From Zantedeschia hybrid cultivar (Eukaryota > Streptophyta > Magnoliopsida > Alismatales > Araceae), in NCBI GenBank assembly GCA_030544215.1, contig JARZZO010000008.1:16983114-17047113 (forward strand): a stretch of 64,000 bases of DNA, read 5' to 3'. The position numbers and the translations under genes were made by a program. Of the stretch, positions 10,659 through 22,720 are shown piece after piece (the first letter of the stretch is position 1; each line of letters opens with the position of its first letter). Under the pieces are notes generated by a model. The model saw only the letters and a program-made list of their open reading frames with translations, made no database searches and was not told where the DNA came from.

Positions 10659-13600
10659 CTATTGATAGCTAACAACATCCAAAGATACACAATCCCTTAC
10701 AGAGGCAGGGGGGTTGGAGGGAGAGAAGTTTCCCTGATTACATGAAATTACGAATCTAGCTAGAGCATGGGCAGCCCTATTGGCAGATCTTGGAGTAAAT
10801 AAAACCTCAATGTTTCTATGAGTTAACAGTTGCCGACAATCTTGAATGATTGTGGCTATTCTCCAAGGTACTCTTATCCTGTGGTAGATGGCATCCACCA
10901 CTGTAAGCGCATCCCCTTCTACTTGAACAGGGCAATTGAACAAGGATGCCCTGGTTAGTCCAGCTTTAAACGCTTTGGCTTCCACCCAGAGAGGGTTTGT
11001 ATTATCATAACGCTCAATATCACAGTGGATAAGCTTCCCCTCATGATCCCTGATAAGGAGGCTAGAGGCTCCAAACTCCTCCGAGATGGCACCATCAACG
11101 TTGATCTTGAGGGATCCCCGACAGGGAGGCTGCCAGGTTTGCATACATTTCGGCTGAGTTGAGGGGGGTGACTTCTCAGTGCTCGACCAGGTATTATAGT
11201 CTAAGAGAGCCAGTTGCATGATATTAATTGGTTGGGGGCTGACATTCTCGAAGATCCTTTTACAGCGAGCCTTCCAAATATTCCATAGGATGGCAATGCA
11301 CATGGTAATATGAGTTCTGTCAAGATTGTGTTGACTAAAGGGTGGGTTGCTCCATTGGATGAGCTTCTGGTGGAGCGTTTGGGTATCCTGTTGTGTATGA
11401 TACCCAAGAGGGGAGCTCGACCAAGTCAACCGAGCATACTGGCAGTGAAAGAGTGCATGATCAGTGGTTTCATCATCATGGAGGCAGATGGTACAGGTTC
11501 TCCCCAACTCAGGGATCCTCTTAGCTATATGATGTTGCACTGGGAGGACTTCATTCAGAGCTTTCCACACAAAGATGATAACCCGAGGAGGGATAATTTT
11601 TGTAATTTTGGAGTCCCAGACCAGCTTCCACACATGATTTGAGGATGAGGATGAAGGGGGTAGAACCTGAGTGCTCAGAAATCTATAGGCAGACTTTTGA
11701 GTGATAATCCCATCTACAGTCCCTTCCCAGATCAGGGTGTCCCCATTGGGAATTGGGGTTTGAGGGAGGGGAATTTGAGTGATCATGTTCACAAGCGCTT
11801 GGTTGAATAGACTCTGGAGTTTCTGAACATTCCAAGTGTTAGTTGAAATTAGTTCAGCCACCCTATCAGGCATAATACCAGAATCACTCTGTTTGGGATA
11901 AGCTTCATCCTGTAATTGGGGATCCAGGGGTCATTCCAGATGTTGGTGCTGAAGCCATCCTGGATAGATATGTGGGAGCCCATTCTAAGCTTCTCCTGGA
12001 CAGATATGATAGCATCCCAGGTGTCAGAGCAGTTGCCTTTCCTATTATGCTCCCAAAATGAGCCCTGTTGCAGGTACTTGGCCCTTAGGAGGATTGACCA
12101 CAGAGAAGGCTGGTCTTGGAGGAAGTTCCAGCATAATTTAATGATTGCAGCTTCATTTGCAATGCTCATGTCCTTGATACCCAAGCCGCCTTGCATCTTA
12201 TGCTGGGTAATTTTCTGCCAATTACAAAACCTGATCCTTTTATGGTCCTGATTGGATTTCCACCAGAAGGCATTCTGAATTTGTGTGATGTTATTCAGAG
12301 TGGTCTTGGGAAGGCGTGTGATAGCCATGATATGTGAAGGAATGGCAGCCAAGGTAGAATTTATAAGGACAGTGCGCCCTGCAGGGGAGAGGGTATTGGC
12401 CTTCCAAGTGTTTAGTCTGCCTCTGACTTTATCCTCCAGGAATTTATAAAGTTTAATTCTGCCCCTACCTGGCCAGATGGGTACCCCCAAGTACAGGTCA
12501 TCCTTCTTGAGGAGGGGAATGTTCAATTGATTACTGAGGGAGTCTTGGACTTCCCTGGGGATGTTTGAACTAAAAACAAGGCCAGATTTTCTTTTATTGA
12601 TCACTTGTCCTGACCAAGAAGAGTAGGTGTTCAGGCAAGTGAGGAACTTATGTAATTCTGAAACCTCTGCCTCACCAAAGAGGAAGATATCATCAGCAAA
12701 CATGACATGGGACATGGTAGGAGCACAGCTGTTAACTTTCATACCTTTGATGCTACCATCCCTCAATTGTTGATTCAGGAAGTCTGTGAGCACTTCAGCT
12801 GAGAGAATATAGAGGTAGGGGGAAAGTGGGCAGCCCTGTCTTAGACCTCTGGTAGGATGGATACAACCCACATGTTCCCCATTGATTGAGAGAGTATAGG
12901 ATACAGTCCCGATGCATTGCGTAATTAATCTAATGACTTTATCCGAGAAACCATATCTGTGAAGCACTGAATTGATGAATTGCCATTCCATACTGTCATA
13001 AGCCTTCTGAATATCCACCTTAAGCCCGAAGAAACCCTTTCTACCTTTCTTGCAGTGCATGGAGTGCATTAGTTCTTTGACCATAATGATGGGGCTAGTG
13101 GTTTGCCTCCCAGGGACAAAGGTCCCCTGGGTTTCAGAGATAAGGGAGGGGAGGAGAGGTTTAATTCTACCAGCAATGATTTTGACAATGATTCTATATA
13201 TGGTATTGGCCAAGCTGATTGGCCTATAGTCCTGGGGGGAGGAAGAGGGGAGTTTCTTGGGAATAAGAGATATGAGAGTGTGGTTTAGACCCAAGGGGAG
13301 ATTTCCAGATTTGAAAAAGGACTGAATAAGCTCAATGGTTTGATTTCTGATGGTGGGCCAAAAACTTTGGAGGAAAATGGGGGGGAGTCCATCCGGGCCA
13401 GGGGCTTTCCTAGGCGCCATAGACATGACAAGCTGATCAATTTCCTCTGGGGTGGGGATGGCTGAGATGGAAATGTTGAGATCCTCAGGGATTTTTGTCT
13501 TGGAGTGGAGGATGTTTGAGGGGAGGGGGGTGGTCTGATGAGAAGTAAAAAGCTGAGTAAAATAATTCAGAAAGATGGATTTGATATGGTGAGGATTCCC

Positions 13601-14743
13601 CGTCCAATTGCCATCAGCCAGCTTTATCCAATCAATCTTGTTGATTCGTCTCCTGTTCAGGACACTAATGTGGTGGAATCTGGTATTACGATCCCCCTAG
13701 AGGAACCAGTGTTTTTTTGCTCTTTGCTTCCAGTATTCCTCATTTTGGGCAAGTAGGAGCTCATATCGAGAGGTAAGAGTTCTTTCTTTCTGAATGCTTT
13801 CATCTGTTGGAGGGGTTTTGTTGAGCTGAAGGAGATCTTCTGCAACCTTCTCCATCTCCCTTTTTGGATTGGGAAAGTATTTCCTTTTCCAATGAGTAAT
13901 GTCTCGGTGAATCTTCTCAATCTTCCTTCTGTAATTTGTCAGGAGGTGCGGACCATCATTCCAAGAGAGATTAATAGTGTTGTGGATTCCTGGGTTTGCC
14001 AACCACATAGATTCAAATTTGAAATGGTGCTTCCTCCTTTTACTTGAACTTTGGGATCTGATTAGGATGGGGTTGTGGTCGCTGCCAACACAAGGAAGAT
14101 GAAAAACTGAAGCTCTGGGGTGGTTTGTCCTCCAATCAGCATTGCATAAAGCTCTGTCTAACCTTTCTCGAATATTATACTTTGCAGATCTGTGATTTGA
14201 CCAGGTGTAGGCAGGACCTTCAAACCCCAGATCAAGGAGAGCAGAGTGGTAAACAAACTCTTTGAAGTCAGAGTAGTGGGCCTGGTTTGGGGGGCGCCCT
14301 CCTTGCTTCTCATATTGATTTAGTATTGAATTCATATCACCCATAAGAAGGATGGGTCCTTGACTGATCTGAAGGAAGGCAGTAATATCATCCCACATGT
14401 CTTTTCTGGCTTTTGATTGAGTTGGGGCATAAATGCAAATAAGGGTCCAAGGCAATCTAGTATCCGCAATGTGACCAGCAATCCAATTAGCTGATGAGTG
14501 AGTGATGGTTAGGGGGATATCATTCTGCCACCAAAGCCACAAGCCTCCAGCACGACCAACAGGTGAAACAAAATGGTAGTTTGTGATGTTCCTCTTGTTA
14601 AAAAAATCCAAGGTATACTTCGTGGGTGCTTTCGTCTCAGAGAGAAAAGTGATATCTGGTCTAGTAGCGTGGATCAATTGAGATAGGTAAAGAACTGCCG
14701 GTGATCCACAAATTCCACGGCAGTTCCAGGAGAGTAGGTTCAT
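10659..14743 (-). pseudogene. LINE ORF2: endonuclease, reverse transcriptase, RNase H (one stop, one frameshift)
   Basis: This is the polyprotein that nicks target DNA and copies the LINE RNA. The N-terminal 240 residues match an apurinic-type endonuclease: WNCRG at residue 7, SETK, a YAPT segment, GDMNS and a terminal SDHNP. An in-frame TAG at 13697-13699 (codon 349) interrupts the linker. The same frame then carries the reverse transcriptase with APGPDGLPP, QKAYDSMEW, RQGCPLSP and the catalytic FADD intact. Near 11890 a one-base shift moves the rest into another frame. That part holds the zf-RVT cysteine/histidine motif (CTICLHDDETTDH) and a plant-type RNase H with NVDGA, EAKAF, EGDAL and a terminal HALARF. 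Apart from these two lesions the frame is open for about 1,360 codons. Confidence 0.92.
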
Positions 14744-16452
14744 TTGGAACTGGGCGGCCTTTTATGGTCAGCCGCAAAGACCATTTGGATTTCAGGATTA
14801 TGTGGGGGGGGGGAGGGATTTTGAGTGTGATTGTCATCAAAGTGGAGCTTACTTGGGTGCAGTTTTTTTGGTTTCTTCAGGATTTTGGATTGAGGAGTAT
14901 GGAGGCTAATGTGGAGGTGGGGGGAGGGGTCAAAGAGAGGTTTGCTGTCAGGGATTTTATGTAGGTGTTTTGGTTTTTTGATTGGAGTGACTGAGGCAGG
15001 GTTTTCTGAGGCGATTTTCCTTTTATGACTGGTAGATAGCTTAGGCAGGTGTTGGGGAGAGTTGTTGAGGAATTTAACTTCTACTGGGTAAAGACCTGGA
15101 GTATGGGGAGGGGTATGGGGAGAAGAGGCAGTGGCATGGTTGTTTGCAGTGGGGAGAGGTGCGGCAGGGGGATGAGTGTGGGGAGGATCCGAGGTTTGGG
15201 GGGGACTAGGTATAAGAGGAATGGTATGGGCTATCTGACAGGCTGCAGTGGAGGTAAGGTGCTGATTGACGGTAAGCTCTACCATATCCGAATCCCCAGA
15301 ATTCGGTGTACTGGTAGATTGCTTGGCATTCATCTTCTGCTGCGCTTGTATTCCCTGAGTGGTGTCCAATTCCCTCATTTCAGGTACTGTCATCAGGGGG
15401 GACATGCTGCTATTGCCCTTGCTGTCACTAGCTGTCAGAGGTAGATGAATGTATGAGCCAAGATCCATTGCCCCTTGATCTCTAATCGGTTCCTTGATAG
15501 CTTGAGTAACGGGTACTGGTTTCCTAATTGGAGAATATGTATTAGCTCTCAGCCAATCTCCAAAGTTGCATACCAGCAGATTTGCCATTCTTTCTTTCAA
15601 TAATGGAGAGTAATTTTTCTGTATCTGTTTTCTAGCCTTGTCTAAGGATATGCAGGTATCCACAGCATGGCCTAAAATTCCACAGAACTTGCAAAATCTC
15701 GGGAGCCTCTCATAAGCAATATCAATGTTTCTCACAGACTTATCAGAGATTGTTATAGACAAAGATTGTTTCAAAGGTAGGGTAATGTCAAACCTGATTT
15801 TAACCCTTGCATAGCTACTCCAGGTCTCAACAACTCGAGGATCCAGAGGAAAAGGGGTTCCCACCTGATTTGCCAGTTTGAGAACAATGTTGGGGGTGAG
15901 GAGCTCTTCCGGGAGATCATGAAACCTGACCCAGAAGTCTGCTGCTGTTAGCTGATATTCAGAAGGGGCCGTGTGGGGTCTTCCTCTTTCGACCAATATC
16001 AAATCTTTGTTGAAGAACCAAGGCGTTATATTGCAAATATTCTCCAAATCTTGATCATCTGCTAGGCGAAGCATAAAAGTGTTATTGGGGTAATCCGGAA
16101 AGTGCCATGAGCCCTTGGGATTCCACAGTTTCCCAATCCATTCTCGTAGGCCGGCTGGGCGAATCTTCTGAGTAGAGATAACTTTGAGGACCAGATAATG
16201 CTTCCATCTGTTCTGTTCTTCCTCAGCTGGGATTATATTTAGAACTTCGGTTTGCAGCCCTCCCTCCATCAGCCTCTGGAATCTTTTAAGGATATCTTCT
16301 TCCCCTTCCTCCAGGTTGAAACCCGCTGGACTGTTTTGATCCATCCCCAGAGACAATCGGAGACTGGATATTGCAGCATATGGCACTGGGAAACGGAAGG
16401 GGGATATGGGGGTGGAGGAGGAGCCCAGGGAGAGGGGATCGAGACTCCACAA
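14740..16452 (-). CDS. LINE ORF1 nucleic-acid-binding protein
   Basis: The 570-residue frame is intact. About residues 40-260 contain a DUF4283-like domain (KLWNPKGSW, DLPEELLTP, VKIRFDITLPL regions), followed by the zinc knuckle CKFCGILGHAVDTC (C-x2-C-x4-H-x4-C). The C-terminal third is low-complexity, rich in proline, serine, threonine and histidine. In plant L1 elements ORF1 coats the RNA and forms the ribonucleoprotein. Its stop codon overlaps the ORF2 start as ATGA (14740-14743), which points to ORF2 translation by termination-reinitiation. The start at 16452 is the first ATG of the frame; a later in-frame Met (LGMDQNS) is an alternative. Confidence 0.9.
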   Translation of the reverse strand: MWSLDPLSLGSSSTPISPFRFPVPYAAISSLRLSLGMDQNSPAGFNLEEGEEDILKRFQRLMEGGLQTEVLNIIPAEEEQNRWKHYLVLKVISTQKIRPAGLREWIGKLWNPKGSWHFPDYPNNTFMLRLADDQDLENICNITPWFFNKDLILVERGRPHTAPSEYQLTAADFWVRFHDLPEELLTPNIVLKLANQVGTPFPLDPRVVETWSSYARVKIRFDITLPLKQSLSITISDKSVRNIDIAYERLPRFCKFCGILGHAVDTCISLDKARKQIQKNYSPLLKERMANLLVCNFGDWLRANTYSPIRKPVPVTQAIKEPIRDQGAMDLGSYIHLPLTASDSKGNSSMSPLMTVPEMRELDTTQGIQAQQKMNAKQSTSTPNSGDSDMVELTVNQHLTSTAACQIAHTIPLIPSPPQTSDPPHTHPPAAPLPTANNHATASSPHTPPHTPGLYPVEVKFLNNSPQHLPKLSTSHKRKIASENPASVTPIKKPKHLHKIPDSKPLFDPSPHLHISLHTPQSKILKKPKKLHPSKLHFDDNHTQNPSPPPHNPEIQMVFAADHKRPPSSK

Positions 16453-16956
16453 ACGGGGGGGTGGGAAAACAGCTCACAGTAAACAACCGGGCAGGAAGAG
16501 GAAATTTGAAAAACCGTTAGGAGGGAGAGAGGTTAACGGGAGGGTCGTTAGAAAGACGACAAAAGGTGAACAGTGAGAGATTGGGGAAGATGTAGGGGGA
16601 GGGAACAGGGGAGTGAAGAGAAGACGCTAACCTGGATCAACGGCGGATCTCACCGGCCACCCCAGTTCAGAGGGAGTGAGGGCAAAGGCACGCACAGCAG
16701 GTTACCATCAGACGAGCAGATCCCACCGGGCGGACAGGGGAGCGGAGGAGATAGAGGGAGGGGAAACAGGGGGGAGAGAAAAACGCCGAGAGGAAAAGAT
16801 CCTGGGGACGACCCAGAGGGGACCAAGGCAGAGCCGGGCACGACCTCTCTCACAGGGAACCGGGGAGAGAGCAAGGAGGGGAAGGGGGAGGCCAGCAACC
16901 GGAGCTGCTGAGGTTTCCTGGGGGGAGTCCAGACTTGCCAACCAGTACTGGTGGGA
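16453..16956 (-). promoter_or_regulatory. LINE 5' untranslated region / internal promoter
   Basis: These roughly 500 GC-rich bases lie between the TSD and the ORF1 start. On the minus strand they are pyrimidine-rich (CCTCTCC blocks). Plant L1 elements carry their own promoter here; I see no canonical TATA box. Open frames on either strand in this stretch (for example 16573-16911 plus) are low-complexity and probably meaningless. Confidence 0.5.
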
Positions 16957-17249
16957 CAATTTGTGGTACGTCCAAAGGCTACAAGAGGGAGCATTGGTGA
17001 TAAAATGCTCCCAAACTTGCGTAGACCTAGAAGTTCTTCAGCTCTGGAGAAAGTGGAGGAACAAGATAAAAAGATAAGATTAATAATATGCGCGCAGCAT
17101 GGTAAGGCCCACAAAGCAAGTGGGTGTAGGATCCAAAGAAACCAGGTTGTCAAGTATGGTCCATGTGCCTGTTGTAGTGTGACGCAAAACGGCGGTTGAA
17201 ACAGAGACCCGAGGCTACTGCATTTCAATGCACATCTAGAGGTGACGAG

Positions 17250-17664
17250 TAAGGATGTAAATTATACGGGCTGGGTTGGTTGGACTACATGATAATTTGG
17301 GTCTAATTTAAATTCAAAATAGTCTAGTTTAATTTTAGCTCAGTTCAAATTCGGCTCAAATTTAATCTAAGTTCAGCTCAAATTCAGTCTAAATTCAATA
17401 ACAAGTGGATTGAGTTGGATTGGATTGAGCTGGCCCTATTTATAAATAGTTTGTTAAAAATATTTTATTTTTTATGTGAATTATTGTACAAGTCAACAAA
17501 TTAAATTGGGTCAGCCCGTTTTCAGTTCAACCCAACTCAGATTTAACTAATGTCAACTTAAATTTAGTCCAACTTAATTTATATAACTTGGGTCAACCTA
17601 ATTTTATTTAATATGGGCTGAGTTAGATTGGGCCACAGACTGGTCGCCCAATTTGACATCCCTA
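17250..17664. mobile_element. hAT-type MITE with 8-bp target duplication
   Basis: The 8-mer gtgacgag is repeated exactly at 17242-17249 and 17665-17672. The enclosed 415 bp begin taaggatgtaaatt and end (reverse complement) tagggatgtcaaatt, an inverted repeat that also resembles common plant hAT ends (TAGGGNTGTCAA). The body is made of cccaactcagattta / gggctgggttgg-type repeats on both strands and has no coding capacity. A similar body occurs at 61660-61810 without clear ends. Confidence 0.8.
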
Positions 17665-17690
17665 GTGACGAGGGTCAAAGGGCAAGCTCG

Positions 17691-18013
17691 TTGGTGCGTC
17701 GTAAAATATCGTAAAATTTTGATTTTAAAGTCATCGATTTTAAAATCAGTAACAATAAAATACTTAATTTTAAAATCATAAAGTACTGTATTTTAAGATT
17801 ATCGGCTTTGAAATCACGATTTTAATTTATGGTGATTTAAGACTGTAAACTGAAATCAGACAAAAGGAAGATTCTAAGGGTCAACGGATTTTGAAATAAG
17901 GCAAATTTACAATGCACAAAATATAGCAAAAAGTGCCGTATAATAATTTACAGTACTTTAAACACAGAAAATACCATTCTACAACTATTTACGATATTTT
18001 ATGATGCACCAAA
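17691..18013. mobile_element. foldback MITE
   Basis: The left end TTGGTGCGTCGTAAAATATCG matches the reverse complement of the right end (TTTGGTGCATCATAAAATATCG) with few differences over about 22 bases. The interior has many gattttaaaatc palindromes. I could not find a target duplication, so the superfamily is not assigned. Confidence 0.55.
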
Positions 18014-18968
18014 TGGTATCCTTAGAGGGTATTGAGGAAGGAAGTTTATTTTGTATATGTGTTCCATTTGTATTTGGAGAGATAAGATTGTACATAATTC
18101 AATTCAAATTGACATGTTTTGGTTCGCTTGGTTTGAAATAGTGCTCGGTACACATCAAACCGTGCAGCACACTTTTGACTTGAGCGACTTCAGAAGGTCG
18201 AAGTTAAAATTGAGAAACTTCTCGCAGCGAGATTCATTAGGAAGTCCTGCATTTGAATTCATGTATTTGACCCCACTTTTGACGTCGTACACTTAGCACA
18301 TATAACACAAATGAGAATCATAAATTTTACTTGTACATTTGCCATTTATTCATTTTGAAATTTGTATTATGTGTGTGATGTCAAATATAAAGTCAAATAC
18401 AGAAATTACAAAACCGTCTTCGTATCTTAATTGGACAGTTAAATATTGTATTGCCCCAATCAAGAAGACGAACAAACAGATACCATGTCAGCATTGATTT
18501 CTTAACCTCAACAATGCTTGAATTCCGTCTACCCATAACAAAACTTCTTTCATATTTATAGTTTCAATTTAAATGGAAGTAACCATGCACACTCCTAGGG
18601 GACGACGATGTCTCCTCAAGAATGGAAGACCACTATTTTTTGTCGTTGTTCGGGCAAAAATTTATGGGAAGAGCATGTGCATTGCTGAGAAATAATGCTC
18701 CCGCATCTCATAAAGGTACGTAGCATGGTCCGTTGGCCTCGGGATATAACAATGTGTTTGGATCTTCTGCGCCTCGTGAAGGGGACACCATTGGTACCCA
18801 CTAGGGGAGGTGAAGAAGACATATGCCTTCCCCAGTTGAGGGCATCTACTCTTCTGTCCTTTTTAGTGATAAAAATTCGTGAAAGCTCATTTTAGGGTTG
18901 TGTACACCAGTGTCTGTTCTAAAGAGAAAAAAAAATACATGCTTTCATAGTATTGGTTTCTGTGGACG
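18014..18968. other. unassigned region
   Basis: No bounded element or recognisable reading frame. Several 60-80-codon frames on both strands show no motif. Confidence 0.4.
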
Positions 18969-18976
18969 CTATTAAT

Positions 18977-19503
18977 TAGGGGCGTACACGGAGGGGATAT
19001 GTCATTTTTGTGTCCGTCCGTTTATAATAAACGAATGATTCGTATATGCTCTATTTACGAATCGGGTACGGAGCGGGTACTCTTAGGTGGCTGTTCTCCG
19101 GATTTAGAGTGAATACATATAACATTTGGATATTTAAATAAAAATTTTATATAGTATAATATTGTCTAAAAGCTCATAAAATTATAAAAAATAATAATTA
19201 CTTGATTAAAATAATTAATATTTTAAGCAATCATTAGTAGTTGGGACTTGGGGTTTAGAATTTCACCCACTCAAACATCTTATATGGAGTATATATATAC
19301 TATTGAATCTTAGGTCAAACGGCCGTGATTCACTCTCTATGTGGAACGGATATGGGATTTTCGTAACCTCTTTGTTTATGATCCAGATCATAAACGGACA
19401 TCCACTTATGATCCGTCGGATACCAGTTTTGAATAAATATCTACATACTCGGATACGGATCTGAAGTGGATCCAAATAATATCCGGATCCATTAACAGTC
19501 GTA
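18977..19503. mobile_element. hAT-type MITE with 8-bp target duplication
   Basis: The 8-mer ctattaat lies at 18969-18976 and 19504-19511. The 527-bp insert starts TAGGGGCGTACACGGA, and the reverse complement of its end is TACGACTGTTAATGGATCC. Both are degenerate forms of the hAT-type end TAGGGCTGTCAATGGGTCC. The body repeats ggatacggat and cggatccat-like words, a style shared with the fragments near 3640 and 63561. There is no coding capacity. Confidence 0.7.
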
Positions 19504-19511
19504 CTATTAAT

Positions 19512-20025
19512 AGGAGTTTCTTAATTAACCGTTGTTAAAAGGTGATTTTAGATTTCTCACTATCATCACTTTTTTCTCATGTATACACCCTTCCTATGCA
19601 TTTCGTTAGGCAATTAGTGATTCGTCACGATCATGTATATATAGGTTTCTCATATATCCTTCTTGTGCATTTTTTATGTGCAAAATTGCCAGTATGATCA
19701 TCCTCCGGCTTCTGAATTCAACTATACCTTAGCTAACTTTTAACACTGATTTCAAATTACTACAATATTTTTTCCTTCTTTCATTCCTCCTCAGCCTATC
19801 CCCTTCCTCCTCATCCTTCCCTTTTATGATGGCGATGGTAGTCGAACGACCGCAATTAGAGCTTGACAATGACACTGGTGATAGTGTTAGAGTAGGACAA
19901 AGAAGACAAAGTGGTAGTTAAGTCGGCTACATCCGGAGGATGAAGGCAACATCATCCTCCCCGTCCCCATTAATGTTAGTAACAACTTCAATTAGTATTG
20001 TCTTCAAAGATCTGCGACTCAATGG
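19512..20025. other. unassigned region
   Basis: AT-rich at first, then a mixed region with cttcctcctc runs. I see nothing I can name. Confidence 0.4.
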
Positions 20026-20410
20026 TATCAACTCTCTCCTCTCATAGACGAGGTCTTGGGTTCAAGTCTTACCTTCCCTACGTTCCCCGCAAAAAGATGC
20101 GAAACTGTTGAGACTCTGAAAGAATTCCCTACATAACTGTTGTTGCTTCTATCATGAGGAGGAGTTGGACCCATGGTCTCTCCATCATTGACTATCGTGG
20201 GGTAAGATGGCCCTACCCCGCTCTCCATCATCAACAACCGTTTCATCATCAACAATGGTAAGAACTGATGTTATCACACTTGTTACTACTACCATGGGAG
20301 TCACAACCCAATACCTTCCCCTTAAGATAGGAATTGGGATTGTTGCTACTATCCCAATCATCATGGGGAAGGGGTTCAACTGCCTCCCAACAAAAAAAAG
20401 GAAAAAAGGA
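20026..20410 (+). mobile_element. possible tRNA-derived SINE
   Basis: A tRNA-like head is visible: an A-box-like segment in gcgactcaatggtatcaac at about 20007-20035, and a B-box-like GGGTTCAAGTC about 40 bases later. An A-rich tract (20391-20408) could be the tail. I found no target duplication and the limits are approximate, so this could be chance. Confidence 0.3.
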
Positions 20411-21806
20411 AGCAGGAGTAGGGTGTCGGCCCCTCCCCCTTTCCATCTTTGACAATAGTAGCTATCACTGACACAGACAAAAACAAAATGTTTTAGGCAC
20501 TTTATTTAACTTGATGAGTAAGGGTATTTTAATTTTTTTTCCTATGGAAAGGGAATATTCTCGATATATTTGTTGGGGGTGAATAATGATTAACTTATCT
20601 CACATCCTTGTACAGAGATATCATAACAACAAGTATGAGAGAATCCAAAAGTTGTAAAATGTCGTAGAGCCAAATCTGTAATTAGGTGTTTAATGACTGT
20701 TATTTTATATACACAAAGAAGCAATACTAAAGATGATGTTGGCAAAGACAATTAAATGAAAAATCATTTTAGTTGGTACGGTTGTAAATTGGTTAAGCAA
20801 TGTCGACCGTCCGATCAGGTCTTACTACGCAATAGAATTTGTAAAAAGTGAAACACCCTGAGTTAAAGTCTGCAAGAAAAGGAGAGGACGTCAGAAGGCC
20901 TCCGTTCTTGTGGGAGACTAAATCTTCTGATACCTACCTAAGTCAGGTCCCTTGAAAGAAATGAAGGTTAGGAGATTTTCTGAAGTCAAGTGTATGTTTG
21001 ACCTATACAATGAATGACCTATTTTATGTATCTCTCTACTTCTAACAGGAGAGAATGAAGTAGCGACGTCAACATCCAAACATCCTTCTCTTGCGCCTTG
21101 CAACTCGAACATGACTGTACTGCACCCACTGTTTCGCTACACTGAACCGAGGATCCATGCACTGTAGTCTGGAACAAGTGCTTCCTCCCAAGAGAGCCCC
21201 AAAAGAGATTCTAGAAAGAGATGTGGGTAAGTGGGTAACGTGTGAAGAGAGGAGAAATTAAACTTCCTCCTTAGGTTGGTGCATAATCCAACAACAGGAC
21301 TACACTGCATGCATTCCGCTCCAACACGAGCAGAGCTCGTGAGGAAGGTCCTGTTGTCTACAGCAAGAGGAAGTTGCTGCGCGCCTCCATTACATAGCAG
21401 CCGAGCAATCTGCGTATATGCCAAAGCTAGCGATCTTTAGCATTCATTTCTATACGGTCATTCGGATCACTTAAGATGAGGAATGAGTTCATTTAAATAT
21501 TTTTGACATTTTTCTAAAAACATATTCTGAGAATGAGAAGGGTCCTCTCAGAGAGAATGACGATGCATTCGTAGTCTCCTTCTCACATTTAGAAGGCTTT
21601 TTCATCAAAAAGATCTTCTTAAGATGATAGTCAAAGTCAAATGATATTTTTATTCTTAAAATAGAGAAGGAAGAATACCATTTCACTTCTTAAAATAAGG
21701 AATAACAAAGAACTTCTAAGAATGGTTGTCAAAGATTACCGTAGTTGTCAGTTTTATGGCTGTCAATTGTCCATTGGTCTCCAAAGTCTGATGGCTCAGC
21801 CAGTTT
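20411..21806. other. unassigned region left of the gypsy nest
   Basis: No element ends, RNA gene or convincing reading frame. A 95-codon minus frame at 21137-21424 has no recognisable motif. The segment ends at the target site (cttgt, 21807-21811) of the gypsy element. Confidence 0.4.
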
Positions 21807-21811
21807 CTTGT

Positions 21812-22718
21812 TGATGAGGCAGAATCTGATTCGGCCCATTAAAACAAGCCCAACACTGAGATCAGCCCGGCAGCATCAGAAGCAGGCCCATTGGCTGCCT
21901 TCGGCCCAGTAAGCAGCTCAGAGGTCTTCAGCCCATCAGCGGCCCGATAGCCTTCGGCCCATTAGCGGCTCAGTAGCCCTCGGCCCAGCAGGCTCCAGCC
22001 CACTATGCGGCTTCCGGCCCATCAGCGGCCCAACCCCCTTCGGCCCAGTAGCCGTATCCGGTCCACTCCGGTGGAAGGATTAGGCGTTATGGCGGTTTAC
22101 CAGTAAACCCAGAACATAATCCTATATCGACTGCCACCGTTAAGCAACATTTATCCTCCGCTATAAATACACGGCTATTTATTACCAAAGGTATGTCTTC
22201 GAGACTCCAAGGACTACAGTCCAAAAAGCATTAAAGCTACTTCTTCCACCTCTTCGCCTTCTGAATCGAATCATCTTCAGAAGCTAACTAAACCGTCGGA
22301 GAGGGTTCCTTAGGGCCGAAACCCGGGACTCCTACTGACTGGTTTTTCTTCTTCTTTCCCTCCTTCTGCAGGGGCTTCGGTTCGAATCTTCGCCGACCTC
22401 TCCGAGTCGGTCTCGACCACCGACCTCGGATCTTCTCCCTCCGGTCTCGACGCCATTCGTCGACTGATCTTCCTCGTCCGAAGGTGCCTCAGTTCCGCCT
22501 CGCGCCAGCTATTCCTCGTTCGGAGGAGCCTCGGCCACGCCTTCCGTAGGCTAGCCCACATCCGACCGGTTGTCCCTCGGCTTCGGATCATCGGCCTCGT
22601 CTCCACCCTCGCCGCGTTTCGGATCCTCGTCGGGCCTCTTCTCCGATCCGATCCTGCTTCGGATCCCAACTTCAGATTCCAGCCTTGGAATCCGGTCGTG
22701 ATAGCTTCGGCTACATCA
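21812..22718 (+). repeat. gypsy 5' LTR (907 bp)
   Basis: Starts TGATGAGGCAG and ends GCTACATCA. It contains many ttcggccca repeats near its 5' side, a TATA box at 22162 and a pyrimidine-rich region. It matches the split 3' LTR; the most obvious difference is an additional agcggccttcggccc (15 bp) in the 3' copy near 33340. Scattered substitutions between the two LTRs show the element is older than its copia-type guest. Confidence 0.92.
22162..22169 (+). promoter_or_regulatory. TATA box of the gypsy LTR
   Basis: TATAAATA in the context cgctataaatacacgg, about 550 bases before the LTR end. The same motif is kept in the 3' LTR (about 42730). Confidence 0.6.
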
Positions 22719-22720
22719 CG

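Larger units (their letters stand above)
10629..16956 (-). mobile_element. nearly full-length L1-type plant LINE with perfect 16-bp target duplication
   Basis: The 16-mer caatttgtggtacgtc is repeated exactly at 10613-10628 and 16957-16972. Between the copies lies a minus-strand element of about 6.3 kb that ends in a poly-A tail (13 T on the plus strand from 10629). It has a 5' untranslated region of about 500 bases, ORF1 (14740-16452) and ORF2 (10659-14743), overlapping by ATGA. This is the plant L1 layout: ORF1 with a DUF4283-like domain and a zinc knuckle, ORF2 with endonuclease, reverse transcriptase, zf-RVT and RNase H. The perfect TSD and only two obvious inactivating lesions imply fairly recent insertion by target-primed reverse transcription. 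Confidence 0.95.

Noticed and set aside
16573..17228. Open frames on both strands around the LINE 5' end
   Set aside because: They run across the TSD boundary of the LINE and are GC-rich low-complexity; not genes.
17242..17672. Assigning this MITE to the hAT element at 44544 as its non-autonomous derivative
   Set aside because: The terminal sequences differ (TAGGGATGTCAA against CTGTGTTTGTTT); only TSD length agrees.
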